The notes under the pieces are model-generated. The model was given only the letters and a program-made list of their open reading frames with translations, was not told where the DNA came from and searched no databases. DNA of 64,000 bases from Tannerellaceae bacterium (GTDB taxonomy: Bacteria; Bacteroidota; Bacteroidia; Bacteroidales; Tannerellaceae): the NCBI GenBank assembly GCA_031257015.1, contig JAIRPK010000062.1:1-64000 (forward strand). The letters are read 5' to 3'. The number at the start of each line of letters is the position of its first letter. Positions within the stretch are counted from its first letter, which is position 1. Both the position numbers and the translations under genes were made by a program. Positions 26,677 through 34,881 of this stretch are shown piece by piece.

Positions 26677-28479
26677 TTACCAGCCTGGTGTCTGAACCAG
26701 GTTGGGATTCTTGGCCATGACGTTGGTTGTTATGGGGAAGAGGTAGTGTTTATTTTCATTGAAGCTGCGCTTGTCGCGGGCAAATTGCGTGCCGGCGTAG
26801 GCGTCAAGATATTTCTTGCCGTTGACCTCGAAGCGGGTGACGCTGGCTCCGGCGTAGCGACCGTTTTCGGCTATGTCAGCATCGTCAATGCGTATGCCGA
26901 GAACGGGCATGGACAGTCTGGCGCCTTTTTTCCAGCGCATAAGGTCTTGGTAGCGGCTGTTCTCGAATGAGAGTTCAACGCGGCGCTCGCGACGAATTTC
27001 TACCAGCAGTGATGAGATGCCTTCGGCTGCATATTTGGGGTCCATTGGCGGATTAAGGTCGAGATTAGGCATACCGGCGCGGTCGCGCAGCAGTTTGATG
27101 CTTTTGTCCAAATCGGCTTGGGTGATATTTCCCAGTTCGGCTTTTGCCTCGGCGTATGAGAGCAATATTTCAGCATAGCGCAAGATGGGGAAGTCGGTGA
27201 TTTCGGAATTGCCTCCGTTTGCATCGTTCTTGTTATAGTTTTTGATATAGTTATAACCGGTGAGCGATACCCATGAATTGCCGTTCATGCCGCTAAGCTT
27301 GGGGTATTGACGGGTGCTGGTGCCGATGATGTCTTCTTCCATGCGGGGGTCGAGAACGGTTTGAGCCAGGCGAGGGTCGCGGTTGTCGAAGACGTCTTCG
27401 ATGGCGTCATCCTTGTATGTGGAGCTTAGTGTGACGGGTTTGGCCGTACCGTCGGATTCCTTGCAGAGGTAGTCATCCACCAAATCTTTGGTTACGCCAA
27501 TCATGAAACCTTGGGTGACGAGGTTGCCGTTTATGCTGTGGGTGTATTTTCCCGTGTCGTAGTATTTGGCGATGATTACTTCCTTGTTCCCATGCAAATC
27601 CAGGCTGGTGAACAGGGTGCGGTAGTCGCTTCCGGGCTTTCCGGTGTTGTATATTTCATATCTGCCGGAGTTCATTACTGCTTCGGCAGCGCTTGCGGCG
27701 TCGGAGAGGAAGTTTTGCCAGCCGTCCATGTTTCGGTATTTGCGCCATGTGCCCTCGAAGAGGCTGATGCGCGTCTTGAGCGTAAGGGCGGTGTATTTAT
27801 TTACACGGTCGGGGCTGTTGGACGGCCATTCTTCGGGAAGATATTCGATGGCTTTGTTTATATCGGCTATTATGGCGCTGGCTATCTCTTCGCGTGAGTT
27901 TTGCGGGGCGTAAAGTTCAGGCGATTTATCGTTGAGCGCGTGCTGAATGAGCGGAACTTGTCCGAACTCTTGCATCTTGTCGAAATAAAACCATGCACGC
28001 CAGAAGAGGGCTTCGCCGGCATAGCGGTTGCGGGTGGCTTCGGGGACATTGACTGCTTTCTCGTAGTTGTCGAGGAAGAAGTTGATGCGGTAGAGGACTT
28101 CCCATGTCCACCGGCTATACGGTGTCGTGCTGACTTCTGCGGTATGCAGGCCGGCAGATATGTTTGCCCATTTCTGAAGGTTGACGTCGGTGCTGGCGAA
28201 GTTGTCGCTGACGGCTTCTACGGCCATGAAACTGTTTTCCTTCGAGCCGGAGGCGCTTTTCTCATTGCCGGCAAAGAAACGCAGGTCAACTACGGTGTTA
28301 TATATGCCGTTGTTATATACTTTCAGGTCGTTTTCTGAGTTCCAGAATGCTTCGTTGTTGAGGTCTGTTATTGGATAGCGTTCCATAAAATCGTCGTTGC
28401 AGGCGTATATACCCAGCAGGGTTATCGCTGCTGTCGCCATGCGGGCGAATTTCTTTATGTCGAACATTATGTGTTTCAT
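26677..28479 (-). CDS. SusD/RagB-family nutrient-binding lipoprotein
   Basis: An outer-membrane lipoprotein that caps a SusC transporter and binds glycans or other nutrients. The lipobox is G-I-Y-A-C at Cys 27. SusD-family features include DNEAFWNSENDL-like sequence near residue 40, the TPR-like helices (WRAWFYFDKMQEFGQVPLI), ILRYAEILLSYAEAKAEL in the second half, and the C-terminal HYLFPITTNVMAKNPNLVQTPGW. The 600-residue length is normal. It follows susC by 24 bases. No glycosidase or sigma regulator is next to the pair, so its substrate cannot be guessed. Confidence 0.95.
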   Translation of the reverse strand: MKHIMFDIKKFARMATAAITLLGIYACNDDFMERYPITDLNNEAFWNSENDLKVYNNGIYNTVVDLRFFAGNEKSASGSKENSFMAVEAVSDNFASTDVNLQKWANISAGLHTAEVSTTPYSRWTWEVLYRINFFLDNYEKAVNVPEATRNRYAGEALFWRAWFYFDKMQEFGQVPLIQHALNDKSPELYAPQNSREEIASAIIADINKAIEYLPEEWPSNSPDRVNKYTALTLKTRISLFEGTWRKYRNMDGWQNFLSDAASAAEAVMNSGRYEIYNTGKPGSDYRTLFTSLDLHGNKEVIIAKYYDTGKYTHSINGNLVTQGFMIGVTKDLVDDYLCKESDGTAKPVTLSSTYKDDAIEDVFDNRDPRLAQTVLDPRMEEDIIGTSTRQYPKLSGMNGNSWVSLTGYNYIKNYNKNDANGGNSEITDFPILRYAEILLSYAEAKAELGNITQADLDKSIKLLRDRAGMPNLDLNPPMDPKYAAEGISSLLVEIRRERRVELSFENSRYQDLMRWKKGARLSMPVLGIRIDDADIAENGRYAGASVTRFEVNGKKYLDAYAGTQFARDKRSFNENKHYLFPITTNVMAKNPNLVQTPGW

Positions 28480-28503
28480 ATATGTATAATAAAATGGGTG
28501 TGA

Positions 28504-31500
28504 TTAAAATGTTATGTTGAGACCGATGGAATATACCCGTGCAAACGGATATGTATATGAGCCGTTGCCAAGACCGTTACTGGCGTATGGCGTTTCCGGA
28601 TCGTAGGGGCCGACAAGATGGGAGAGTTCCCAGAGGTTTTCGCCGCTGATGTATATCTGTGCTTTGCTGAGGTATGCTTTGCGCAACCATTCTTGGGGCA
28701 GTTCGTATCCGAGGGTAAGGGTCTTGAGGCGGAGATAGGAAGCGTCTTGGAGATATTTGCTTTGCACCTGCTGGTTTTGTGAGCTTCGGGCGCGGGTCAA
28801 GGGGAAGTAGGCGTCGGGATTTTCGGGTGACCAGCTGTCGGTAAACCAGTGTTTTTGGGTGTTATAATATTGTGTGCCCATGGGGAAGAACTCTTGAGTG
28901 GCGTTCCAGAAATCTTTCTTTCCTACGCCTTGCAGGAAGAGGTTCAGGAAGATGCCTTTATATTGTGCTTCGCCTTTGATGCCGTATTGGTATCTGGGTG
29001 TGCTATTGCCGATGACGTAGCGGTCGCCCGGATCTTCTATTGTGTTCTGGCCTGTATTGATGACGCCGTCGCCGTTGCGATCTTTATATCTGATGTCGCC
29101 TGGTTTCCAGTTGGAGGCTATTGAGGATTGGGATATGATGAGGTTTTTGTTTGCGTCGCCATCCGTGAAATCGGATGGGGAGATGAATCCTACGGTTTCG
29201 TATCCCCAGATTTCGCCGATTTTCTTTCCCTGATAATTGCTTGTTACCGTTCCGGTGGCGCCTTCCCATTTGGTTATTTCGCCCTGGGAGTCGAAGAGGT
29301 TGAAGCCAAGGCTGTATTGGAAATCCTTGCTTGTGCGGTCGTGCCAGTTCACAGTTAGCTCCCAGCCGTTAGTTTTAAGTTCGCCGAGGTTCATCTTGGG
29401 GGCGGTGGTGCCTAAAACTTCTGGAAGGGTCTGGCTCATGAGCATGTCTGATGTGGTGCGGGTATAAATGTCAAATTCGAGGTTGAGGCGGGAGTTGAGA
29501 AGACCGAGATCGATACCGGCGTTTAGCGTCGAGACTTTCTCCCATGTCAGGGAACTGACAGGCAGTTGGAGGGGAGGGTTGATGGTTTTTTGCTTGTTGT
29601 CGTTGCCGAAGAGCCAGTATGTGGATGTGCCGCTGCCTAATCCGAATATATAGGGGTAGTAGTGCATGTCGCCGCTTGTACCTAAGGCATCTTTCGTGAG
29701 CATTTGGTTTCCGAGCTTTCCGTAGCTTCCGCGCACTTTGATGTTGTTGAACAGTGGCTTGGCGAAGGCCATGAATGTTTCTTCCGACAGTCTCCATCCC
29801 AATGAGGCGGAGGGGAGGAAGACGAAGCGGTTGTCTTTGGGGAATCGAGATGTTCCGTCATAACGTCCGACAAGCTCTATGAGGTATCGGCCTGCATAGT
29901 CATAGTTTAAACGACCGAATCCGCCGCGAAGGGCTAATTCATATCCGCTTTGGCCAACTGTTTGGTCGCCGGTGCCTAAGCCCAAAGACGGAAGGTCGGG
30001 GTTGATCATCCAGTTGCGGCGGGCCGAATGGTAACTGTATCCGGTATATTCCTGGTTGAAGCCGAGCATTGCCTTGGCATTGTGCTTACCGTTCGTAAGG
30101 GAATAGTCGGTATAGGCATTGAAGGAATAATAGTCTTTCTGGCTTTGATTGATCTGGTAATAGTCCATATATTGGGAATTGGCTGTTTCCTGCACGTCCA
30201 TATAGGCGACGATGCCGTTGCCGGTATTGTTGATCAGCTTTTCGATATGCCGGTGATCCTGGGTATCGTGGCTGAAGGTGCGGCTGTAATTATAGTCAAC
30301 ATGGATGTTCCAGCCTTTGAGCGGTGTAATGTTTATGGAGGGGGTGAGAACGACTTCATGCTGCTGCTGTATGTTGCGACCGCCGTAGAGAAGGACGGGA
30401 ATCATGTTCTGATCCTGAAAATAATGACCGATGAACTGGTCATATTCCGGATGTTGGGGATCGCCCATCCATTGACCGCCGTTTAGAGGACTGCTGAATA
30501 GCAGGGCACGCCATACGTCGTTGGCATAAGTCATCGGGGAGTTCATCTTTGAATTGTTATAGGTGGCCGTGAATCCCAGATGCAACCAGTCGTAACTGCG
30601 ATTGTCAACGCTCAATCGGGCATTATAGCGATTGTATATGTCGGGGTTGATCTTAAGGACGCCTTCTTGGTTGTGGTATGACATGGAGGCGTAGAACGTT
30701 GTTTTGTCGCTGCCGCCGGATATATTGAAGTTATGTGTCTGTCTCGGCGTATTGTCACGAATAAGTAAGTCCATCCAGTCCATATAGCCTGCCTGATAGT
30801 ATTGCTTGCCGACGAAAATATAATTCGGCTGGGACTGGTCCTTGTAGTATGCTTCGATGGCGGCCATGCGTTCGGCGTTGTAGAGAGGGGCTGCGCCGTT
30901 GTTGATCAGCGAGGCATTCACGAATGTGGCATGGTCGAAGGAGTTGTCAACAAATTCGGGCAAATAAGTCGCCTTTGCCCAACCGAAGTTATTTGAGTAG
31001 TTGACGTTGAGTTTGCCTGCTTTCCCGCGCTTCGTAGTTATCAGGACTACGCCGAAGGCTGCACGGACGCCGTATATGGCAGAGGCGGCAGCATCTTTCA
31101 GCACACTCACGTTCTCAACGTCGCTTGGGTTGAGCATCTTGAGTGAACTTTCGATACCGTCGATCAGAACGAGGGGATCGCCACCGTTAATGGAGGTCGT
31201 ACCGCGAATGTTAATTCCCAAATCCTGATTCGGATTGCCGTTGCCGGGAGTAATCTGAACACCGGCCATGACGCCTTGAAGGGCATTGACTGCGGAGGTT
31301 ACGGGGCGCGTCTCAAAAACTTTGCTGTCTGTCTGGGCGACTGCGCCCGTAAGGTTGACTTTTTTCTGAGTTCCATAACCGACAACGACGACTTCTTCCA
31401 GAGTTTGGGTGTCTTCTGTGAGAATGATGCTCAGTTGTGTGCGGCTACTGTTCACGGTTATTTCCTGCGTTGAATATCCTATGTAGGAGATGATTAGAGT

Positions 31501-31773
31501 AGCGTTGGATGAAACGTTGAGCGTGAAGTTGCCTTCCCTGTCTGTTACTGTTCCGTTGCCTGTGCCTTTTTCCATGACGCTGGCTCCGATGATGGCGCCC
31601 ACGGCGTCTTTGATTGTCCCTCGAACGGTGATTTTCGACTGTTGAGGAGCGGAGGATGGATTTTGGGCTTCGGGGCTTAATCTGTCCGGCGATGCGGCTG
31701 CTTCCATCGACAGGCCTGGAAGGGAGGCCGCTAGAAATAATTTTAGGATTAGTGAGTTAATTGATTTTCTCAT
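28504..31773 (-). CDS. SusC/RagA-family TonB-linked outer-membrane transporter
   Basis: A signal peptide (residues 1-27) is followed by a carboxypeptidase-D-like regulatory domain (about 48-135, VRGTIKDAVGAIIGASVMEKGTGNGTVTD region), a plug domain (about 145-255, with VVVGYGTQKKVNLTGAV at its start and DPLVLIDGIE) and a beta-barrel to the C-terminus, ending S-I-G-L-N-I-T-F. With 1089 residues it is a full-length SusC. It is the first gene of the operon with susD. It imports a SusD-captured ligand using TonB energy; the ligand is unknown. An upstream promoter with both elements is visible. Confidence 0.96.
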   Translation of the reverse strand: MRKSINSLILKLFLAASLPGLSMEAAASPDRLSPEAQNPSSAPQQSKITVRGTIKDAVGAIIGASVMEKGTGNGTVTDREGNFTLNVSSNATLIISYIGYSTQEITVNSSRTQLSIILTEDTQTLEEVVVVGYGTQKKVNLTGAVAQTDSKVFETRPVTSAVNALQGVMAGVQITPGNGNPNQDLGINIRGTTSINGGDPLVLIDGIESSLKMLNPSDVENVSVLKDAAASAIYGVRAAFGVVLITTKRGKAGKLNVNYSNNFGWAKATYLPEFVDNSFDHATFVNASLINNGAAPLYNAERMAAIEAYYKDQSQPNYIFVGKQYYQAGYMDWMDLLIRDNTPRQTHNFNISGGSDKTTFYASMSYHNQEGVLKINPDIYNRYNARLSVDNRSYDWLHLGFTATYNNSKMNSPMTYANDVWRALLFSSPLNGGQWMGDPQHPEYDQFIGHYFQDQNMIPVLLYGGRNIQQQHEVVLTPSINITPLKGWNIHVDYNYSRTFSHDTQDHRHIEKLINNTGNGIVAYMDVQETANSQYMDYYQINQSQKDYYSFNAYTDYSLTNGKHNAKAMLGFNQEYTGYSYHSARRNWMINPDLPSLGLGTGDQTVGQSGYELALRGGFGRLNYDYAGRYLIELVGRYDGTSRFPKDNRFVFLPSASLGWRLSEETFMAFAKPLFNNIKVRGSYGKLGNQMLTKDALGTSGDMHYYPYIFGLGSGTSTYWLFGNDNKQKTINPPLQLPVSSLTWEKVSTLNAGIDLGLLNSRLNLEFDIYTRTTSDMLMSQTLPEVLGTTAPKMNLGELKTNGWELTVNWHDRTSKDFQYSLGFNLFDSQGEITKWEGATGTVTSNYQGKKIGEIWGYETVGFISPSDFTDGDANKNLIISQSSIASNWKPGDIRYKDRNGDGVINTGQNTIEDPGDRYVIGNSTPRYQYGIKGEAQYKGIFLNLFLQGVGKKDFWNATQEFFPMGTQYYNTQKHWFTDSWSPENPDAYFPLTRARSSQNQQVQSKYLQDASYLRLKTLTLGYELPQEWLRKAYLSKAQIYISGENLWELSHLVGPYDPETPYASNGLGNGSYTYPFARVYSIGLNITF

Positions 31774-31849
31774 CTTTTAGATAAATTAATTTGTATATAT
31801 GTGTATTCGATTTGTCACAATGGTTTTTAATAGTAATGTGTCTTTTCTA

Positions 31850-31879
31850 CAAAAATAAGTCTTTTTTCACATCTGCAAA
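31850..31879 (-). promoter_or_regulatory. Promoter of the susC-susD operon
   Basis: Minus strand TTTG (31876-31879), 18-base spacer, TATTTTTG (31850-31857). The predicted leader is about 70 bases. The rest of the spacer up to 32147 holds nothing recognisable. Confidence 0.7.
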
Positions 31880-32147
31880 GTTCTCTTTAGTCTTCGGTTC
31901 TCTTTGGGGCTTGGTGTTATTTAATTGAAATTTTAGGAAGGGACAAATTCGCTGCTTCGCTGTGTATAGATAGTTTTTCCTGCGAGAGGATAGTTGGGAC
32001 AAACAGGGGATATGTATATGAAAATGAGAGTTGCCCCGAACTGGTATGCCAGTGCAGTGGGAAATGGTAAACGAAGCACATTTTGTTAATATTGAATGAA
32101 GGGAAGATGAGGTTTTATCATGTTTATGCTGGAAATATAATAAAGAC

Positions 32148-32180
32148 GAACAGCAAAACCGTGTACTGATTTTGCTGTTC
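32148..32180 (-). terminator. Terminator near the hypothetical gene
   Basis: A perfect 11-bp stem (GAACAGCAAAA/TTTTGCTGTTC) with an 11-base loop, about 105 bases after the minus-strand stop at 32286. It could work in both directions. Confidence 0.65.
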
Positions 32181-32285
32181 GCTGTTTTAATATGCTTCTG
32201 GAAAGCGATTATTTGCGTTTGTGAAAGATGCGGTTGTTGGAGAAGTTGATGTTGTAATTGTTAAATGCAATATAATTGATGATAA

Positions 32286-33026
32286 TCATCGGGAAGAATG
32301 AGAACCGCACTTCTCAAAATCGCTCCAGCCATTGTTATAGTATTTGGAAGAAATACATATCTCGCAATCGCCTTCATATAAAATGCCTTCGGCCAGAGGT
32401 ATTGCTCCCAAGCCCCAACCAACGGGCTTTACTGCGCCGTTATTATAGCTAGTCCATTCGCCAATAAACAGGTTGTTATATCCATGATCTTCACCGCCAA
32501 GGTAGTCGAACTTAACTCCACCATTTTGACTGGTGTACCAATATGTCATCAATGTGCCTCTGAATATGCCTGTGCTTTTTTGCTGGGGATTTTCGTCGAT
32601 GATAAATTCCGCAAAGATGTAACCCTCTTTAGCAATTCCGTCAGGCGGACGTGATGTTAATTGATCCAGCTCTACGATTTTAAAGCGGCCTGTGAAATCG
32701 CAGTAATTGTTCTTTACTGACGAGAAGCCGGAGACGTGGTATTCCGTCGCAGATACCTTCCTGACTTTCTTGAAAGTCATATACATCCGCTGGTAATTTG
32801 TCCCGATATAGCCGAACTGGTATTCCTTGACCCAAAAGGAACTGAAATCAAGCTTAGACAAGTTGTCGAGGGATAATCGTCTAGATGGATATTTGCTGTA
32901 TATCTCCTTTTTCCACCGTTCTGTCTTTGACAGTATTTCCGGCGAAATGTTCTGAGCGCTGGAGGTTAATCCGAGAAGGAGAAATGTTGCCATCAGGCAT
33001 AAACTTTTAAAACTAAGATGTTGCAT
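32286..33026 (-). CDS. Hypothetical secreted protein
   Basis: A 246-residue protein with a signal peptide (residues 1-25, ending T-S-S-A-Q). The mature part is rich in Tyr, Trp and Gly and probably beta-stranded; patches are WKKEIYSKYPSRRLSLDNL, CDFTGRFKI and FIGEWTSY. It has five Cys in the mature part, including the pair C-E-I-C. I do not recognise a family. The fold may be a small beta-barrel or lipocalin-like domain, judged only from the FTGRFKI and FRGTLMTYW strands. It lies 79 bases after hflX, possibly as a separate unit. Confidence 0.7.
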   Translation of the reverse strand: MQHLSFKSLCLMATFLLLGLTSSAQNISPEILSKTERWKKEIYSKYPSRRLSLDNLSKLDFSSFWVKEYQFGYIGTNYQRMYMTFKKVRKVSATEYHVSGFSSVKNNYCDFTGRFKIVELDQLTSRPPDGIAKEGYIFAEFIIDENPQQKSTGIFRGTLMTYWYTSQNGGVKFDYLGGEDHGYNNLFIGEWTSYNNGAVKPVGWGLGAIPLAEGILYEGDCEICISSKYYNNGWSDFEKCGSHSSR

Positions 33027-33105
33027 TACGTTTGATATTTAAGTTGTTATTACTAATTTATTCGTTCTTTACTTGTTTGCCTTACTGCCGCTGCTTGCAG
33101 GATGT

Positions 33106-34350
33106 TTATGAGTTTTCATCGAGACTTATGCCGTCCTCTTCTTCATCGTACCGATTAAAGAGAAAGTCATTGTATGGATAGCGAGTAACGTGGATTTCTT
33201 TGACGCGGCGGTAAAGGAGTTCTTTCAGACTACTTATGTTCGTCTGCTCAGCGGCGGAGATGAAGATACAGTTGTCGTGCATCTTGCTCATCCATGTCTG
33301 CTGAAGCTCGTCGAGGGGGATGTTCTCCCGCGTGCGGGGCGTCAGATCATCCTCACTCTTGGGGGTGAAGGTGAAGGCATCTATCTTGTTGAAGATGACG
33401 ATGACGTCCTGCTTAGAGCTGTCTATCTCGGAGAGAGTGCGGCTTACGACTTCCATCTGCTCCTCAAAACCTGGATGGGAGATGTCAACAACGTGCAGCA
33501 GGAGGTCCGCCTCACGCACTTCGTCGAGCGTGGACTTAAAGGATTCGACAAGCTCGGCAGGAAGCTTGCGGATAAACCCTACCGTGTCCGACAGAAGGAA
33601 CGGGAGATTGTCAATTATAACCTTGCGAACAGTCGTGTCCAGCGTCGCAAACAGCTTGTTCTCCGCAAATACATCGCTCTTGCTAAGGATGTTCATAAGC
33701 GTGGATTTGCCGACGTTAGTATAGCCAACAAGGGCTACGCGCACCATCTTGCCACGGTTCTTGCGCTGAGTGACCATCTGACGATCTATCGCAAGGAGAT
33801 CTTGCTTTAGCCTGGCTACCTTGGACTGGATAATGCGGCGGTCTGTTTCAAGCTGCGTTTCCCCAGGGCCACGCAGATAACGACCACCGCCGCCCTGCCG
33901 TTCCAGGTGAGTCCACAACCGCGTAAGGCGGGGGAGCATGTACTGATATTGCGCAAGCTCGACCTGCGTCTTGGCATATGCGGTTTGCGCTCTTGACGCA
34001 AAAATGTCAAGAATCAGACTTGTACGGTCGAGAATCATGACCTGGAGTTCCTTCTCTATATTCCTGAGTTGCTTGGCCGACAGTTCATCATCGAAGATGA
34101 CAATACCAATCTCGTTGTCTATAACATACTGCTTAATCTCCAGGAGCTTGCCGGGGCCGACAAAGGTGGTGATATTCGCACGCTCCAACCGTTGAGTATA
34201 GCGTTTGACAGGCTCAATGCCGGCTGTCTGGGCAAGGAACCGAAGTTCGTCGAGATATTCGTTTGCCTTCTGCTCGTTCTGTTCCTGCGTGATTAAGCCG
34301 ACGAGCACGGCCTTCTCTGTCTGGGATTCGGTGATAATAAACTCTTTCAT
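33106..34350 (-). CDS. hflX: Ribosome-associated GTPase HflX
   Basis: HflX splits stalled or stressed 70S ribosomes. The N-terminal domain (GPGKLLEIKQYV, VIFDDELSAKQLRNIE) is followed by a coiled linker with GGGGRYLRGPGETQLETDRR and a GTPase domain with GYTNVGKST, DTVGFIRKLP and NKID. The start is taken at ATG 34350 (MKEFIITESQ), because the in-frame extension to 34464 runs into array A4 and is not conserved-looking. The start codon lies four bases after a TATTTTTG box, so the mRNA may be leaderless. Confidence 0.95.
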   Translation of the reverse strand: MKEFIITESQTEKAVLVGLITQEQNEQKANEYLDELRFLAQTAGIEPVKRYTQRLERANITTFVGPGKLLEIKQYVIDNEIGIVIFDDELSAKQLRNIEKELQVMILDRTSLILDIFASRAQTAYAKTQVELAQYQYMLPRLTRLWTHLERQGGGGRYLRGPGETQLETDRRIIQSKVARLKQDLLAIDRQMVTQRKNRGKMVRVALVGYTNVGKSTLMNILSKSDVFAENKLFATLDTTVRKVIIDNLPFLLSDTVGFIRKLPAELVESFKSTLDEVREADLLLHVVDISHPGFEEQMEVVSRTLSEIDSSKQDVIVIFNKIDAFTFTPKSEDDLTPRTRENIPLDELQQTWMSKMHDNCIFISAAEQTNISSLKELLYRRVKEIHVTRYPYNDFLFNRYDEEEDGISLDENS

Positions 34351-34354
34351 GCAG

Positions 34355-34362
34355 CAAAAATA
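34355..34362 (-). promoter_or_regulatory. -7 box of hflX, probably leaderless
   Basis: The minus strand reads TATTTTTG, then CTGC, then the ATG of hflX at 34350. No -33 TTTG is found. Confidence 0.55.
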
Positions 34363-34433
34363 CGCTTTTAATGGAGAATGACGCTTAGGAAAAGCAACAC
34401 TCGGCGTTCTATAAACGAAAATGCTATTGATTG

Positions 34434-34653
34434 AGTCGTCAACCCTCGACTGCCCAGTCGTCAACTCTCGACTGCCCAGTCGTCAACTCCCGACTGCCCA
34501 GTCGTCAACTCCCGACTGTTGAGTCGTCAACTCCCGACTGTCCAGTCGTCAACTCCCGACTGTTCAGTCGTCAACTCCCGACTGTTCAGTCGTCAACTCT
34601 CGACTGTCCAGTCGTCAACTCCCGACTGCCCAGTCGTCAACCCGCGACCGGCT
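34434..34653. repeat. Array A4: ten units of exactly 22 bp
   Basis: Units start AGTCGTCAACTCCCGACTG and end with three variable bases (usually TTC, CCC or TCC type). Starts are at 34434, 34456, 34478, 34500, 34522, 34544, 34566, 34588, 34610 and 34632, all exactly 22 apart. Each unit has arms CAGTCG/CGACTG separated by 8 bases. The last unit has several substitutions. The array lies between the 3' end of the feo operon and the hflX promoter. A 22-bp period shifts the reading frame each unit. Confidence 0.95.
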
Positions 34654-34715
34654 ATATAGCCTGATCATGACCGAATATGTCGGGAGCAGGAAAATGACAG
34701 GAGAAAAAACAAAAA

Positions 34716-34874
34716 CTAATCCTTGTGCAGGCAGCTTTCCCGAAAGGGGCATCCATGGCAACTCCCGCATCGGCTGCGAGAGCGACTGCCATGCCTGAAC
34801 AGCTTCGCCACACGGTATATGGCGGCGGCAACTGCCACGGCAATGATGCTTGCTGCTGCGATTTCCTGTATCAT
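34716..34874 (-). CDS. FeoB-associated Cys-rich membrane protein (52 aa)
   Basis: A very short gene 7 bases after the feoAB stop. The product starts MIQEIAAASIIAVAVAAAIY, a single membrane segment, then a basic stretch with alternating Ser and Arg (residues 27-35), then CGSCHGCPFRESC with four Cys and a final H-K-D. This matches the FeoB-associated Cys-rich family that follows feoB in many Bacteroidetes and Firmicutes. The Cys cluster may bind iron released on the cytoplasmic side of FeoB; this role is proposed for the family, not shown here. Confidence 0.85.
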   Translation of the reverse strand: MIQEIAAASIIAVAVAAAIYRVAKLFRHGSRSRSRCGSCHGCPFRESCLHKD

Positions 34875-34881
34875 TTATGAT

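Noticed and set aside
26373..26720. Plus-strand ORF with seven-residue repeats (SERFTRR type), and its minus-strand mirror
   Set aside because: Both strands are open because array A3 has a 21-bp unit without stop codons. It has no start-site support and runs into the 3' end of susD.
34351..34464. N-terminal extension of HflX
   Set aside because: It runs into array A4 and passes through the -7 box; HflX family members start at the internal Met at 34350.
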